From contig NZ_FOTE01000016.1 of assembly GCF_900114475.1 (NCBI RefSeq), positions 62,001 to 126,000 on the forward strand: DNA of 64,000 nt, in the 5' to 3' direction. The first letter of the stretch is position 1. Every line of letters starts with the position of its first letter. The notes beneath the pieces were generated by a model. It saw nothing but the letters and a program-made list of their open reading frames with translations, was not told the origin of the DNA and did no database searches. Source of the stretch: Paenibacillus sp. 1_12. Lineage in GTDB: Bacteria > Bacillota > Bacilli > Paenibacillales > NBRC-103111. Position numbers and translations under genes: made by a program. Positions 18,052 to 27,316 of the stretch are shown here, piece after piece.

Positions 18052-19353
18052 ATGAAGAAAATGGCGAAGCTTTGCGCTATCAGCTTGTCGGCGATCATAG
18101 TAGCAGTTGGATGTTCGAATGGGGGAAGTGGCAAAACGGCAGCTGGAATAGAGGCAGCCGCGGGAACAAGCACGACTCCAGCAAAGGAGGTAAAACCGGT
18201 CAAGCTCACGATGATGACCAATGCGACAGGCGCGACGTTTGATACGATCCAATCCATAATAGACGGATTCACCAAAGAAAATCCGAACATTCAGGTCGAC
18301 TTCAGCACGCAGGGCAAGGACTATGAACAATTGATGAAGGCGAAGATGGCTTCCAACGATCTGCCCGACCTGTTCGCCACGCACGGCTGGTCCGTGAACC
18401 GATACAGTGAATATTTGCGCCCGCTTAATGATCAGCAATGGTTTGGCAATCTTACGGATACAATCAAACCAACCATCTCCGACAAAAAAGGCAACGTTTA
18501 TGTTTTACCGCTCAATATCGACCAATCCGGCATCGTTTACAACAAAAAGGTACTAAAAGATCTGAACCTGGAGATCCCGCAGACGTGGGAGGAGCTATTA
18601 GCAGCTTGCAAGGTGATCAAGAACGCAAATATTACACCGATCCACATCGGGGGCAAGGACACAACGAAGCTGGCAGGCTTTTTCAATAAGCTGGCTCCTA
18701 CTGTTCTGATATCGGATAAATCACATAATAGCGGAGATTCGCTGAAGGACGGCACGTTTGACTGGAACAAGTGGAATCTGGTTTCGCAACAGTTGGTGGA
18801 TCTGAAGAAGGAAGGCTACCTGAACAAGGATATTGTCACAGCCGATCCCTTAAGCGCAGCGGAGAAGATCGCCACCGGCAAAGCGGCATTCCTGATGGAA
18901 AACAACGCTATTGTAGCCGAGGCCATGAAGATCAATCCAGAAGCCCAGATCGGTATGATGCCGGTGCCGGCCTTTTACAAAGGGGATGAGCCGATCCTTA
19001 ACGGCGGTGAACGGGAGGCTTTCGGCATATGGAATAAATCGAAAAACACAGATGCAGCGCTGTTGCTGCTCGGCTATATGGCCAAAAGCGATAATATCGC
19101 CAAGATGGCTGCCGTTACAGGGATGCCCGCCGGACTCAAGAACGTCAAATATGATTTGGGCGGCCTGACCGCAGACTTTACGAAATACGGCAGCCTGCGG
19201 ACGATTCCGGTATTCGACCGTGAATTTTTGCCGAACGGCATGTGGAGCACGTTGAAAGTCATCGGCCCCGCCCTCTTGACTGGAGATATGACGATAGAGC
19301 AATCCTCGCAGATGATGAGCGACGATTATAAAAAGCTGCGCTCACAAAAATAG
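18052..19353 (+). CDS. ABC transporter extracellular solute-binding lipoprotein (family 1)
   Basis: 433 residues. A lipoprotein signal peptide ends in the lipobox VAVGC (Cys about 21). The body has the SBP_bac_1 pattern (IQSIIDGFTKENPNIQVDFS, then NDLPDLFATHG). AGGGG lies 11 bases before ATG 18052. The following two permeases make a CUT1-type importer; no ATPase gene is present, as usual when a shared MsmX-like ATPase is used. Substrate unknown, probably an oligosaccharide. Confidence 0.92.
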   Translation: MKKMAKLCAISLSAIIVAVGCSNGGSGKTAAGIEAAAGTSTTPAKEVKPVKLTMMTNATGATFDTIQSIIDGFTKENPNIQVDFSTQGKDYEQLMKAKMASNDLPDLFATHGWSVNRYSEYLRPLNDQQWFGNLTDTIKPTISDKKGNVYVLPLNIDQSGIVYNKKVLKDLNLEIPQTWEELLAACKVIKNANITPIHIGGKDTTKLAGFFNKLAPTVLISDKSHNSGDSLKDGTFDWNKWNLVSQQLVDLKKEGYLNKDIVTADPLSAAEKIATGKAAFLMENNAIVAEAMKINPEAQIGMMPVPAFYKGDEPILNGGEREAFGIWNKSKNTDAALLLLGYMAKSDNIAKMAAVTGMPAGLKNVKYDLGGLTADFTKYGSLRTIPVFDREFLPNGMWSTLKVIGPALLTGDMTIEQSSQMMSDDYKKLRSQK

Positions 19354-19393
19354 CAGCTGTACGGCTACAATTTTCTTCGAATGGGAGAACGCA

Positions 19394-20287
19394 ATGAGAA
19401 AGAAAATGGCTATATTTATCAACTCAGACAAAGGGTTATCCCTGATGTATGTGCCTGCTTTATGTTTATTTCTACTGTTCGTGGCCTACCCACTTCTATC
19501 GGGTATCCATATATCCTTCACGAACTGGAACGGTTACTCGCAAAAGTATGCGTACATCGGCCTTGATAATTACAGCAAATTGTTTACAGATGTACGCTTT
19601 AAAAAGGCGCTGCTGAATACGCTTGTATACGGCTTCGGCAGCGCGATCCTGCAAAATCTGTTCGGTGTTATGTACGCGCTGCTGCTCAATATGAAGTTTC
19701 GGAGCCGGATGCTGGCGCGTACCATCATCTATATGCCGGTAATCGTAGCCCAGCTGATTATGGGATATATTTGGTATTTCCTTGTCCAGTATGACGGGGG
19801 CGCGATTAATGATACGCTCTCGGTGTTCGGTTTCGAGCCGATAGATTGGATGGCAGAAGGTACGCGTGCCGTCTGGATTATTACCGGCATCAATGCCTTT
19901 CAGTACGTCGGTACATCGATGATCATTTATTTGGCAGGAATCCAGGGAATTCCGCAATCGCTGCTAGAGGCAGCCACCATTGACGGCGCCAATGCATGGA
20001 GACGATTCCGCCATATTACGCTGCCCCTGCTCATACCTGCCATTACAACGAGCTTTATGCTCAATTTGATCGGCGGTCTGGAGCTGTTCGCGATCGTCAT
20101 CTCATTGACCTCCGGGGGACCGGGGTTTGAATCACATTCCATGTCGTCCTTGATCAACTATTTTTATTTTGAAAATCAGAATGCCGGTTACGCTGCTGCA
20201 ATCGGGTTCGTTACCTTTGTACTGGTCATAACGATCAGCTATGTGATGCTGAAAATATTCAGGAAGAGGGAGGTGGAATATGGATGA
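19394..20287 (+). CDS. CUT1 sugar ABC transporter permease (MalF/UgpA-like)
   Basis: 297 residues, six membrane helices, with the EAA loop LLEAATIDGANAWRRFRHIT (about 196-215). The opening MYVPALCLFLLFVAYPLLSG is typical. It overlaps the next permease by 4 bases (ATGA). It forms the membrane channel with that partner. Confidence 0.93.
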   Translation: MRKKMAIFINSDKGLSLMYVPALCLFLLFVAYPLLSGIHISFTNWNGYSQKYAYIGLDNYSKLFTDVRFKKALLNTLVYGFGSAILQNLFGVMYALLLNMKFRSRMLARTIIYMPVIVAQLIMGYIWYFLVQYDGGAINDTLSVFGFEPIDWMAEGTRAVWIITGINAFQYVGTSMIIYLAGIQGIPQSLLEAATIDGANAWRRFRHITLPLLIPAITTSFMLNLIGGLELFAIVISLTSGGPGFESHSMSSLINYFYFENQNAGYAAAIGFVTFVLVITISYVMLKIFRKREVEYG

Positions 20288-21099
20288 AGCGATTTGCAGG
20301 CTTGCTGAAAAACGCCGCAGGACTTGTCATTACAATTATCCATTTCATACCTTTCTATATTCTGATTACGATGGCCTTCAAAAAAACGAACGATTACTCC
20401 TCCCGCTGGCAACTGCCGGATTACGTCTTCCTGGATAATTTCCGTCTGGCTTTGGGCGGTGGCAAGCTGCTGCAGGCGATGTCGAACAGTCTGATCGTAA
20501 CGGTAAGCTCCGTGCTGCTGGTTGCGCTGCTCGGAGCGATGGCTGCTTACCCGCTGGCACGTGTCAAAAGCAAGTTCAATCTGACCATGATGAGCTGTAT
20601 TCTGGCGGTCATGATGGTACCTAAGCTGACGGTGCTGGTGCCCCTGTACAGTCTGGTCGCCGGGCTCGGCGGTGTCAGCACATATTGGGCGATTATACTG
20701 CTGATTACGACCTACAAGCTGCCGGCCTGCATCTTTCTGTATGCAAATTTTATCTCGACGATTCCCAGAGCACTGGACGAGGCAGCAACGATCGACGGGT
20801 GCAGCAAATTCAGCGTCTTTTACCGCATCCTGCTGCCCTCCATGATGCCAGTTACAGCCACGGTGATCATTATGAACAGTGTGTCGATCTGGAATGATTA
20901 TTCATTCTCGCTGTACTTCATGCAGTCGCCGCTCAAGCGTACCGTTACATTGGCGATTTCATCCTTTTTCAGCCAAAACAACACGAACCTGAACGCCGCC
21001 GCCGCCGCCGCCTTGCTCGCCATCATTCCGGCTACGGTTCTGTACTTGTCGCTTCAGAAGCATTTTGTAAAAGGCATGGTCGACGGTTCGGTGAAGTAG
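20284..21099 (+). CDS. CUT1 sugar ABC transporter permease (MalG/UgpE-like)
   Basis: 271 residues, six membrane helices, EAA loop ALDEAATIDGCSKFSVFYRI (about 163-182). Translationally coupled to the upstream permease. An alanine run (NAAAAAALLAI) comes from a GCC repeat near 21000. Confidence 0.93.
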   Translation: MKRFAGLLKNAAGLVITIIHFIPFYILITMAFKKTNDYSSRWQLPDYVFLDNFRLALGGGKLLQAMSNSLIVTVSSVLLVALLGAMAAYPLARVKSKFNLTMMSCILAVMMVPKLTVLVPLYSLVAGLGGVSTYWAIILLITTYKLPACIFLYANFISTIPRALDEAATIDGCSKFSVFYRILLPSMMPVTATVIIMNSVSIWNDYSFSLYFMQSPLKRTVTLAISSFFSQNNTNLNAAAAAALLAIIPATVLYLSLQKHFVKGMVDGSVK

Positions 21100-21129
21100 A
21101 TTAAATAAAAGTGAGGGGATTTCAAACCT

Positions 21130-21894
21130 ATGAACCATTCCAATGCAAGTGATTCTGGGACGGATGTCAAACGGATGAGCACCGAGATGATAGAGAGCCA
21201 ACCTGTTACCGCCGCTGCATCCCGTGATCAACGTGTGTTCACCAAGGTAGTTGGCCGTAAATTTCATGAGGATGGCTCCGTACGGCACTTTCCGGGTAAC
21301 ACGATCATCTGTCCGGTTGATCCGACCAGCGCGGTAAATGCGTTGCTGGTCCGGTTGGTAGGTCAATTCCGCAAGCTCTCTTGCTCGCGTTCTTTTACCC
21401 TGCTACCGCCTTCGAGCTATCATATGACTGTCATTCAAGGCGTCTGCGAGGATGACCGTAAACCGCAGCTGTGGACGAGCTTCTTGCCACTGGATGCCCC
21501 TCTTGAGGAAACAGACCGCTTGTTCCGTGAGAAGTGGGAAACGGTTCATGTACCGGACGGGTTTAACTTGAAGTTCGATTACCTGCACACCGGCGGGGTT
21601 GCTTTGACCGTCAACCTGCAGCCGCTGACGGAAGATGATGCCCAGAAGCTGAAGGTATTCCGCAACGAGGTATCTGACAAGCTCGGTTTACGGTTTCCCG
21701 ATCACGACGACTATCGCTTCCATCTATCGATCGGCTACCGGATTGTGGAGCTGACGGAGGAAGAGGAAGAAGAGCTGCTCGGGTTCAAGGAGCAGACCGA
21801 GCGGGAGCTTGAGGAGCATTTCGGTATATACGCGTCTATGCCGCCACAGCTCGTTTTTTTCAAGGATATGTTTAAATTTGCTGACAGCCGGTAA
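21130..21894 (+). CDS. DUF1868-type 2H phosphoesterase-like protein
   Basis: 254 residues. It has the two H-x-T/S signatures of 2H phosphoesterases, YHMTVIQG (about residues 101-108) and FHLSIGY (about 197-203), and the DUF1868 pattern KFHEDGSVRHFPGNTIICPV near the N-terminus. AGTGAGGGG precedes ATG 21130. It is the fourth gene of the sugar operon, 30 bp after the permease. The 2H fold handles cyclic phosphodiesters or related phosphates; a role in sugar metabolism is inferred only from position. Confidence 0.82.
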   Translation: MNHSNASDSGTDVKRMSTEMIESQPVTAAASRDQRVFTKVVGRKFHEDGSVRHFPGNTIICPVDPTSAVNALLVRLVGQFRKLSCSRSFTLLPPSSYHMTVIQGVCEDDRKPQLWTSFLPLDAPLEETDRLFREKWETVHVPDGFNLKFDYLHTGGVALTVNLQPLTEDDAQKLKVFRNEVSDKLGLRFPDHDDYRFHLSIGYRIVELTEEEEEELLGFKEQTERELEEHFGIYASMPPQLVFFKDMFKFADSR

Positions 21895-21981
21895 ACAGCG
21901 CAGCGGGCATGTGTTTCAAGGGGGGAATGTCAACCGATTTGCCGTAAGTATGTTGTGAAAATAAGGAAAGGTGGATTCACT

Positions 21982-22172
21982 GTGAAGCAATGGAAGTGGT
22001 TTGAAAAAGCATGTATTGTTCTTCTGCCGTTTTCTGATGCAGGCTTGCTGCATGGAGGCAGCGTATATGCAGCAGGACAAGCCACAGGCGTGACAGAGGT
22101 TAGCTTTAGAGATTTTCTAGAAAATTAAACCTTGATCGGCTGAAGGATCTGCTTGCCGTATTAAAAGCGTAG
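21982..22172 (+). pseudogene. Collapsed secreted-protein gene
   Basis: A GTG start with a strong site (AAGGAAAGGTGG) opens a signal-peptide-like MKQWKWFEKACIVLLPF...VYAAGQ. Within 48 codons it meets a stop. Reading on in the next frame gives NLDRLKDLLAVLKA*, the end of a larger protein. Most of the interior has been deleted. It may have been the hydrolytic enzyme of the sugar operon, but nothing identifies it. Confidence 0.5.
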
Positions 22173-22236
22173 TTTCGAATAGATTTTTTTGAAATGCCTA
22201 GGAGGTACCGAATGGTACCCCTTTATCACGCGAATC

Positions 22237-22274
22237 AATATTCCTTGACAGGAATATTCAAATTGAAGTATATT
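22237..22274 (+). promoter_or_regulatory. Promoter with an operator wrapped around the -35 box
   Basis: TTGACA (22245-22250), 18-bp spacer, TATATT (22269-22274). The -35 box is the exact loop of an inverted repeat, AATATTCC-TTGACA-GGAATATT, so a bound repressor would block it. Confidence 0.65.
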
Positions 22275-22312
22275 TTAATCAGGGGGTTATATTGAGAAAT
22301 GGAGGAATGGAT

Positions 22313-22819
22313 ATGACAGTGAAATCGGAAGGCAAGGAGTTAGTCATAACACGTGTACTCAATGTGTCGTGCGAGCTTGTATTCAAAGCATGGTCCGAGG
22401 TCGAACATCTGAAGCGATGGTGGGGACCGAAAGGATTTGAAATAAGTGTCGCGCAATTGGATTTCCGTCCGGGCGGTTTCTTCCACTACAACATGCAATC
22501 TCCTGATGGTAATCAAATGTGGGGTAAATTTGTGTATCAGGAAATCGAAGCTTTCGAAAAGATTGTCTGGATCAACAGCTTTTCAGATGAGGCGGGCAAC
22601 ATTGTCCGGGCTCCATTTAGCGATTTGATCCCGCTGGAAATACGCAATTCGGTAACCTTTAGTGAAAATAACGGTATTACCACAATGACCTTGTGCAGCG
22701 GACCGATCAACGCAACTGAGGAAGAGAGAAGTTTTTTTGAAGGCATGTTCGAATCAATGCAGGAGGGCTTCGGAGGAACTTTCGATCAGCTCGAAGAATA
22801 TTTGGTAGATCATTCTTAA
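22313..22819 (+). CDS. SRPBCC / AHSA1-domain protein
   Basis: 168 residues. ELVITRVLNVSCELVFKAWS and LKRWWGPKGFEI are the hallmark of activator-of-Hsp90-ATPase-1-like proteins; TFDQLEEYLVD closes the domain. ATG 22313 is chosen for GGAGG 8 bases upstream. Such genes are often paired with ArsR repressors; none is adjacent here, but the promoter has a clear operator. Confidence 0.85.
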   Translation: MTVKSEGKELVITRVLNVSCELVFKAWSEVEHLKRWWGPKGFEISVAQLDFRPGGFFHYNMQSPDGNQMWGKFVYQEIEAFEKIVWINSFSDEAGNIVRAPFSDLIPLEIRNSVTFSENNGITTMTLCSGPINATEEERSFFEGMFESMQEGFGGTFDQLEEYLVDHS

Positions 22820-22938
22820 CCATGATACCAACGATGAACCGTATCATAAATGACGGCTAAATTTATTAGAAGATATACGTTTAATGCTACTTTATCTGTT
22901 AGCAGAAGCGCTTCTCCTATAAGCAGCGTCAGATTGCT

Positions 22939-22982
22939 GACAGCCTCCTATGTTCCAAGTGGAACTTAGGAGGCTGTCTTAA
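22939..22982 (+). terminator. Strong hairpin terminator
   Basis: GACAGCCTCCTATGTTCC pairs with GGAACTTAGGAGGCTGTC (one mismatch), followed by TTAATT. Confidence 0.65.
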
Positions 22983-23013
22983 TTGAAGTGCGGAGAAACT
23001 CTGCTTCGAGCCA

Positions 23014-23345
23014 ATGAAGAAATGTTTGGTGAAGAGTATTAAGAATGGAGCGTTAGAAATAAATAGTATCATGAATGTCATTTTAGAAGAAAAATACTCT
23101 CAAAAAATATATTCTACTAATGAAGTATATAATAAAATTTCGGCAATTATAAAACAGATGAAAGGAACTTTGATTCACACATTGATGTGGTCATTACGGT
23201 AATCCCGTATGTAGGCCCTCATCTTGATGTAGGTATAGATAAAATAAAATTTCAAATAGACAACACTGGGAAGGTATCGATTTTAAGTTACGAACATATC
23301 AAGGATAGTGAATTACCTCCTAACTGGACGCACATAAAAAGGTAA
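23014..23345 (+). pseudogene. Frameshifted gene of unknown family (about 110 codons)
   Basis: MKKCLVKSIKNGALEINSIM ... IIKQMKGT in one frame continues after a one-base shift near 23170 as FDSHIDVVITVIPYVGPHLD ... IKDSELPPNWTHIKR*. The two halves fit a single small alpha/beta protein. Length and isolation would suit an immunity-type protein, but the family is not recognised. A terminator follows. Confidence 0.5.
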
Positions 23346-23387
23346 TTGATTAAGCAAACGGATCACGATAGCTCAATAAACAAGAAG

Positions 23388-23421
23388 AGACGGCAACCAG
23401 AATGTCTGGCTGCCGTCTTTT
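23388..23421 (+). terminator. Rho-independent terminator
   Basis: AGACGGCAACCAG pairs with CTGGCTGCCGTCT around AATG, ending in T4. Confidence 0.8.
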
Positions 23422-23544
23422 ACTAACTGGCAGTTATCTTCAGTAACAAATATCAATAGTATCCTAATAAAATTCCATTCTTATCCTCATTTTCAAGCGC
23501 TACACTGTAATTAATTAATACGAAATCGGGATGGGGGTATTTAG

Positions 23545-23979
23545 ATGAAAGTTATAATTGGTGCAGGAAGAACAAACTATGATGGTTGGCTCAGTACACA
23601 AGAGGATGAGTTGAATTTACTTTATTTGGATAGTTGGAGCGCCTTATTTAGGACGGGGAGTATGGATGCGCTGTTGGCCGAACACGTGTGGAAACACTTA
23701 ACTTATGAGGAGGGGGTTGTTGCTTAAAACCAGGTGGCTACATTCGTTGTGCCGTTCCGGATAAAAATTTCCATAACGAGCTGTACCAACAGATGGTTCA
23801 AGTCGGTGGACCTGGTCCGGCGGCAGCTCACAAAATAGTTTATGACGCGAAACATTCGTAAAAGTATTTGAAATAGCAGGGTTTGAAGTATCATTGTTGG
23901 AATATTGTGATGAAAAGGGAGATTTTCATTATACTACTGGAACGAAGTGGATGGGAAGATAGGTAGATCCTTTATATAA
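23545..23979 (+). pseudogene. SAM-dependent methyltransferase broken by frameshifts
   Basis: A good start (ATGGGGG upstream) gives MKVIIGAGRTNYDGWLSTQE and DALLAEHVWKHLTYEEGV. Shifts then connect to LKPGGYIRCAVPDKNFHNE, then KVFEIAGFEVSLLEYCDEKG and YWNEVDGKI. This is the predicted SAM-methyltransferase family COG4627. At least three frame changes make it inactive unless the sequence has errors. Confidence 0.78.
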
Positions 23980-24061
23980 ACTTAAGTAAATGTTATGCAA
24001 TATGTATTCAAGGTCAAACTTCATATCAGTGACAATGCGAATGAAATAGTCAAATAGTCTA

Positions 24062-24096
24062 TTGACATTGATCGATCGTTCGATTATATTTTGAGT
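24062..24096 (+). promoter_or_regulatory. tetR promoter with operator in the spacer; probable leaderless start
   Basis: TTGACA (24062-24067), exactly 17 bp, TATATT (24085-24090). The spacer contains operator GATCGATCGTTCGAT (24070-24084). ATG 24097 follows the -10 box by 6 bases, so transcription would begin at or next to the start codon. Confidence 0.75.
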
Positions 24097-24669
24097 ATGA
24101 AAACTAAATCCGAAAGCAAAGTGAACCTTATTTATCAGGCTACGATCGAACTTCTCAATGAAAGTGGCCTTTCTGAAATATCCATCTCAAAAATTGCTAA
24201 AAGGGCGAATATCTCTTCTTCGATCATTTATTTTTATTTTGAAAGTAAAGAGGATATGCTGATCAAATTGTATTTTCTGCTCAAGGATCAAATGCACCAG
24301 CTCATGTTTCATGGTGTAACAGAGAGTACACCCGTAAAAGTGGGGTTTGAGAATATTCTGCGAAATTATTCAAATTATATCTTAAATAATAAGGACAGCT
24401 TTTTGTTAATGGAACAGTTTATCGGCTCACCCTTTATACGTAAAAACTGTAAGGATCAAAATGGTGGTGTGTTTAAGCCGATGTACCCTTTGTTTGAAAG
24501 GGGAATTAAAGAAGGTTTTTTTAAGGATTTGGAAACGAATCTATTGGTTACATACTCCTGTTTACCTTTTGTCGAAATGGGAAAAGAGTATTTAAATGGG
24601 GCGTATGAGTTCAGTTCAATAAACATTGAGAAAATGATTCAAATGAGCTGGGATGCCATTAAAGTGTAA
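24097..24669 (+). CDS. TetR-family repressor
   Basis: 190 residues. HTH: LSEISISKIAKRANISSSII followed by YFYFESKEDML, the classic TetR second helix region. The C-terminal ligand domain is all-helical. ATG 24097 is favoured over TTG 24091 although neither has a Shine-Dalgarno site. The operator in its own promoter recurs twice in front of the MFS gene downstream, so it very likely represses both itself and the pump. Confidence 0.9.
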   Translation: MKTKSESKVNLIYQATIELLNESGLSEISISKIAKRANISSSIIYFYFESKEDMLIKLYFLLKDQMHQLMFHGVTESTPVKVGFENILRNYSNYILNNKDSFLLMEQFIGSPFIRKNCKDQNGGVFKPMYPLFERGIKEGFFKDLETNLLVTYSCLPFVEMGKEYLNGAYEFSSINIEKMIQMSWDAIKV

Positions 24670-24695
24670 TCAGCTCTTTTTTTTTTGATTAAATT

Positions 24696-24745
24696 GATCG
24701 ATCGTTCGATATATTTTTTTATAGTATTCTGATCGATCGTTCGAT
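24696..24745. promoter_or_regulatory. Two TetR operators ahead of the MFS gene
   Basis: GATCGATCGTTCGAT occurs at 24696-24710 and 24731-24745, identical to the copy inside the tetR promoter. The centres are 35 bp apart. Confidence 0.75.
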
Positions 24746-24892
24746 AAATTTAAGGGGGTGATTTCATTTTTTGCAATCGAATTTTCAAGACAAGGATTTC
24801 CCATCGGGTGAGAAGTAATCCAAAAGAAGAAACTGTATGATTTCAAACAATAAAAACAATAGATTCGACAAACAAAGGGGAAAAATTCTTTC

Positions 24893-26068
24893 ATGAAGAA
24901 CTACAAATGGATTATTTATTTGCTTGCATTAGGCGCAACCGTGGTCGGTACGGCCGAATCAATTATTACAGGTATTCTGGATATGATTGCCACTAATATA
25001 AATGTCTCTATTGGCTTAGCTGGACAATTGGTTGCCATGTATTCCATAGCCTATGCGGTAGGAACACCAATTCTAATCGCGCTCACTTCAAAAATAGATC
25101 GGAAAAAGCTGCTGTTCATAGCACTTCTTATCTTTCTTATCGGTAATGTCATCGCTGTCCTGAGCCCTAACTTTACTATATTGATGATATCCCGTGCTAT
25201 ATTGGGTGTGAGCGCGGGGGTATTCGCGGTAGTGGCTTTGGGGATTGCCGCACAAATTGCTCCTCCAGAGAAAAGAGGAAGTGCGATTGGCACGATCTTG
25301 ATGGGTACGAGTCTTGCGCTCGTTGTCGGCCTTCCCTTAGGAACCTTAATCGGTGAATATATGGGGTGGCGCTGGATCTTCGCAATTCTTGGAATTATCA
25401 CCATCATTCCTATTATTGCGATTGTAAAAGCGATACCTAAAATGTCTGGACAAGAAACGATTCCTTTATCCAAGCAATTGTCTGTTCTCAAAGATTTCAA
25501 AGTAATCAGCGGTTTATTAACTTCCCTGTTCTTTATTACCGGTTACTCCGTTGTTTCCACATACCTTGCGCCGTTACTACGCGAAAATGCTGGCCTCAAT
25601 ACCAATACGATTAGTCTCGTCTTGCTTGGCATGGGTTTAATGGCTGTTGTAGGAGCACGTGTTGGAGGCTACGGCGCTGATAAATGGGGAGTTGCCCCTA
25701 CACTGATTGTCAGTCTGTTGATTCATGTTATTGCCTTGTTCTTCCTCCCGTTCGCTGCGGTTACTTTTGTAGGTGCCTTGTTTATTCTTGCACTCTGGAT
25801 GCTTGGAGCTTGGACAACTGCTCCTGCACAACAGTTCTATCTGGTAACTACGGCCCCTAAATCAACCGAAATTATACTGAGCTTGAACTCATCCGCCTTC
25901 CACCTTGGTGTTGCCCTGGGTGCAGCTTTGGGCGGAGTGGTTGTAGAGCGGTTAACCTTGTCGTCGATCGGCTGGGTCGGTGGTTTAGTCGTCATACTTG
26001 CAACTGTATTTGCAGTGATTTCTATATTAATGGGAAAAAAAGCATCAGTTGTACTTGAGAGCGAGTAA
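24893..26068 (+). CDS. MFS efflux transporter (DHA1 family)
   Basis: 391 residues, 12 membrane helices. Motif A remnant LIALTSKIDRKKLL in loop 2-3; motif C-like region GTSLALVVGLPLGTLIGEYM in helix 5, typical of antiporters. AAAGGGG lies 11 bases before the ATG. It lies downstream of the TetR gene with two of its operators in between, an arrangement typical of a drug-inducible pump. Confidence 0.9.
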   Translation: MKNYKWIIYLLALGATVVGTAESIITGILDMIATNINVSIGLAGQLVAMYSIAYAVGTPILIALTSKIDRKKLLFIALLIFLIGNVIAVLSPNFTILMISRAILGVSAGVFAVVALGIAAQIAPPEKRGSAIGTILMGTSLALVVGLPLGTLIGEYMGWRWIFAILGIITIIPIIAIVKAIPKMSGQETIPLSKQLSVLKDFKVISGLLTSLFFITGYSVVSTYLAPLLRENAGLNTNTISLVLLGMGLMAVVGARVGGYGADKWGVAPTLIVSLLIHVIALFFLPFAAVTFVGALFILALWMLGAWTTAPAQQFYLVTTAPKSTEIILSLNSSAFHLGVALGAALGGVVVERLTLSSIGWVGGLVVILATVFAVISILMGKKASVVLESE

Positions 26069-26251
26069 GAAAAGATTAATTTTATACCAAAAAGCAAAGT
26101 CGGTATCATTTAAGCTTTGAATCTCTGTTGTAGTCTTATTCATTTCATCACCGCCTTGGGGCTTTTTAAGATATTACCCCATTTAACGGAGAGTTAATTT
26201 GTCAATTGCGTTCTATGTAGTATTTAAATTAATAGAATAGTTTGGAAAAAG

Positions 26252-26298
26252 AAGACATATCACACTTTGCCTCGGACAAGTGTGATATGTCTTTATCT
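26252..26298 (+). terminator. Terminator, perfect 16-bp stem
   Basis: AAGACATATCACACTT and its exact complement around a 10-base loop, then TTATCTTG. It lies about 180 bp after the MFS stop. The rest of 26069-26601 shows no gene. Confidence 0.75.
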
Positions 26299-26601
26299 TG
26301 TCCATTAAGCTGTGGAATTTGTAAACCCCGGATATAGAAATTCAATTTAGTAATGAGAGGCTGCCAGCATAATAGGCAACCTTTCGCTCACCTAACGGGA
26401 GTTTTGTTGTACCAGTGGTAAATTTAACATTTTAAAGTAAGAGCATTTCTTTGTAATGAGAAATGATTTTTATTTTTGTCAAAATTAAAAGGATATTCAA
26501 ATAACAATAATAATATAATAAAAACGATATGTATTTATTGTAAAACGATAAATTACATGTTAAAATCATGTTGTCATTAAATAAGTGGAGGAGGTGTTTT
26601 A

Positions 26602-27087
26602 ATGAATGTTAAAAGAGGTTCAACCACTTTCTTAAAGGTAATTATTTTTCTGGCTGGAATTGCAGTGCTTGCTTTGTGTATATTTTTAGTGCCCCATATG
26701 GCGAATTTCGCAGCAAAATTGTATCCAAATATTGCCCTAATGAAATATCTCGTTTTCATCGTGATGTACGGAGCGGCTGTGCCTTTTTACTTTGCTCTCT
26801 ATCAGGCTTTCAATCTTTTATGGTACATTGACGAGAACAAAGCGTTCTCGGAATTATCTGTAAAGGCGTTAAAGAACATAAAGTGCTGTGCGATTACAAT
26901 CAGTGGTTTGTATATATTAGGTTTGCCACTCTTTCGTTTTATAGCGAAGAAAGTTGACCCTCCTATCGTATTAATGGGATTCATCATCATTTTTGCTTCG
27001 TTGGTTATCGCCGTTTTTGCTGCTATCCTTCAACGGCTTCTACAAGAAGCGATTAACATAAAATCAGAAAATGATTTGACGATCTGA
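26602..27087 (+). CDS. DUF2975 four-helix membrane protein
   Basis: 161 residues with four hydrophobic helices (about 10-32, 48-70, 95-115, 125-148). It has the family pattern LWYIDENKAFSELSVKALKN between helices 2 and 3. GGAGGAGGTG precedes ATG 26602. DUF2975 genes are typically followed by a small XRE regulator, as here (10 bp gap). Function unknown. Confidence 0.87.
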   Translation: MNVKRGSTTFLKVIIFLAGIAVLALCIFLVPHMANFAAKLYPNIALMKYLVFIVMYGAAVPFYFALYQAFNLLWYIDENKAFSELSVKALKNIKCCAITISGLYILGLPLFRFIAKKVDPPIVLMGFIIIFASLVIAVFAAILQRLLQEAINIKSENDLTI

Positions 27088-27097
27088 GGTGGTGAAT

Positions 27098-27316
27098 ATG
27101 ACAATTATCATTAATATTGATGTGATGTTAGCAAAACGAAAAATGAGCGTAACGGAGCTTTCGGAGAGAGTTGGAATTACTATGGCGAATCTCTCCATTC
27201 TGAAAAATGGGAAAGCAAAAGCAGTTCGTTTTTCAACGTTAGAAGCGATATGTAAGACTTTGGATTGTCAGCCAGGTGATATTTTGGAGTACAAAAGCGA
27301 CGAAGACACTCAATAA
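27098..27316 (+). CDS. Small XRE-family (YozG-like) regulator
   Basis: 72 residues, little more than a Cro/C1-type HTH: MSVTELSERVGITMANLSIL, then KAKAVRFSTLEAICKTLDC and QPGDILEY. ATG 27098 is preferred because GAGGTGGTG precedes it. It is paired with the DUF2975 gene and probably controls it. Confidence 0.9.
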   Translation: MTIIINIDVMLAKRKMSVTELSERVGITMANLSILKNGKAKAVRFSTLEAICKTLDCQPGDILEYKSDEDTQ

